The notes under the pieces: generated by a model
The model's input: only the letters and a program-made list of their open reading frames with translations
Database searches by the model: none
What the model was told of the DNA's origin: nothing
Source of the DNA: Plasmopara viticola
Lineage: Eukaryota > Oomycota > Peronosporomycetes > Peronosporales > Peronosporaceae
Direction of reading: 5' to 3'
Assembly (NCBI GenBank): GCA_001695595.3
Contig: MBPM02000008.1
Location: 1,116,001 to 1,180,000 of the forward strand
Length of the DNA: 64,000 nt
In this document: piece after piece, positions 63,590 through 64,000 of the stretch
Layout: every line of letters starts with the position of its first letter
Numbering within the stretch: position 1 is the stretch's first letter
Made by a program: the position numbers and the translations under genes

Positions 63590-64000
63590 ATGGATAATTT
63601 AGCTGTTTTTAAAGCTAATTTAGAACAAAAAATTCCAATTCTTTCAAAGTCACATCGATTCAATCATCTTCCACAGCACTTCAGGTCCTCTGTATACAAA
63701 TCGTAAAAGTTTCTCATCAAACAAGGTTAATTGTGTTGCTTACTATAGGGGTGCAACATACTCCAGAATCCTTAATAGTCATCGTATGTTCCATGATAGT
63801 GTTTGTTATTATATCTTATAGAAACGGATGGTAAATTTATGGATTTAAGTATCGCTAAGTTAGCAAACAAAGCACTTAATAAATATGATCGAGTAGCAAC
63901 GCATAATTACATTCAGGCAAAGAACATTGCTATTGACGTAAAGAGCAGTTTGGAATCAACAATGAGTCTGGAGAATATAAATCTATTTGTATATGGTAAT
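63590..64000 (+). CDS. 5' part of an AT-rich multi-exon gene, truncated by the window end
   Basis: ATG at 63590 opens a 32-codon stretch (M-D-N-L-A-V-F-K-A-N-L-E-Q-K-I-P) that reads into stops after a possible GT donor at 63685. Coding-like sequence resumes at about 63850 (I-A-K-L-A-N-K-A-L-N-K-Y-D-R-V, later I-N-L-F-V-Y-G-N) and runs to the edge. An AG at 63849 would join in frame; the intron would be 165 bases, long for this genome. The A-x-x-A-L-x-K-Y and V-x-G-N pattern faintly recalls dynein light chain (LC8), but I would not name it. Base composition is more AT-rich than in the other genes here. Confidence 0.3.

Overview
This window reads as nuclear DNA of an oomycete, most likely a Peronosporales species (Phytophthora or downy-mildew type). 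The reasons are compact genes with none or one to two short introns (about 64-87 bases), initiator-like sequences matching the oomycete core promoter ahead of secreted-protein genes, an oomycete-type set of wall-active enzymes (GH7 plus membrane-anchored GH5), RxLR-effector-like relics, and gene-dense islands separated by AT-rich, repeat-filled deserts. Nothing bacterial, organellar or viral was recognised as an intact unit.

Layout. (1) 0-9.2 kb is a gene-dense island: an APC15-like protein, an ankyrin-DHHC palmitoyltransferase, a PLP aminotransferase, a Med28-like protein, a SYLF (Ysc84) lipid-binding protein, complex III subunit QCR8, and a very acidic secretory-pathway protein with one membrane segment. 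(2) 9.9-16.5 kb holds a tandem segmental duplication: a PCMT (isoaspartyl methyltransferase) plus SDHAF2 block occurs twice. The proximal copy is decayed, with a diverged PCMT and a truncated SDHAF2. The distal copy is intact and is followed by a three-exon V-ATPase subunit E gene. (3) 16.6-25.7 kb is a gene-poor desert with at least two families of old diverged repeats, a 41-bp minisatellite and frameshifted coding remnants. (4) 25.7-43.9 kb is a second gene island: a small membrane protein, ubiquitin-eS31, a LisH protein, an acyl-CoA desaturase, S-adenosylhomocysteinase, the cohesin acetyltransferase ECO1/ESCO, a conserved-looking unknown, a two-exon BET1-like SNARE, WDR18/IPI3, the THUMP protein TAN1, three-exon ribosomal eL29, three-exon clathrin light chain, a GH7 cellobiohydrolase, and a GH5 exo-1,3-beta-glucanase. 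(5) 44-48.4 kb is a desert. (6) 48.4-50.4 kb is a second GH5 paralogue with visibly higher GC. (7) 50.5-64 kb is mostly desert with decayed gene pieces, an unrecognised 613-residue-plus protein, a two-exon 4'-phosphopantetheinyl transferase, two RxLR-like relics, and the 5' part of an AT-rich gene running off the end.

Functional links are mostly housekeeping: secretion and endocytosis (SNARE, clathrin light chain, V-ATPase, palmitoyltransferase), ribosome and rRNA or tRNA work (eS31, eL29, WDR18, THUMP), methyl metabolism (SAHH with the SAM-dependent PCMT) and mitochondrial respiration (QCR8, SDHAF2). The clearest specialised cluster is GH7 + GH5 + GH5 at 40-50.4 kb. One enzyme is freely secreted. 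The two GH5 enzymes are membrane-tethered, with tyrosine-based sorting signals in their short cytosolic tails. Homology calls come from motif recognition alone; no database search was run.
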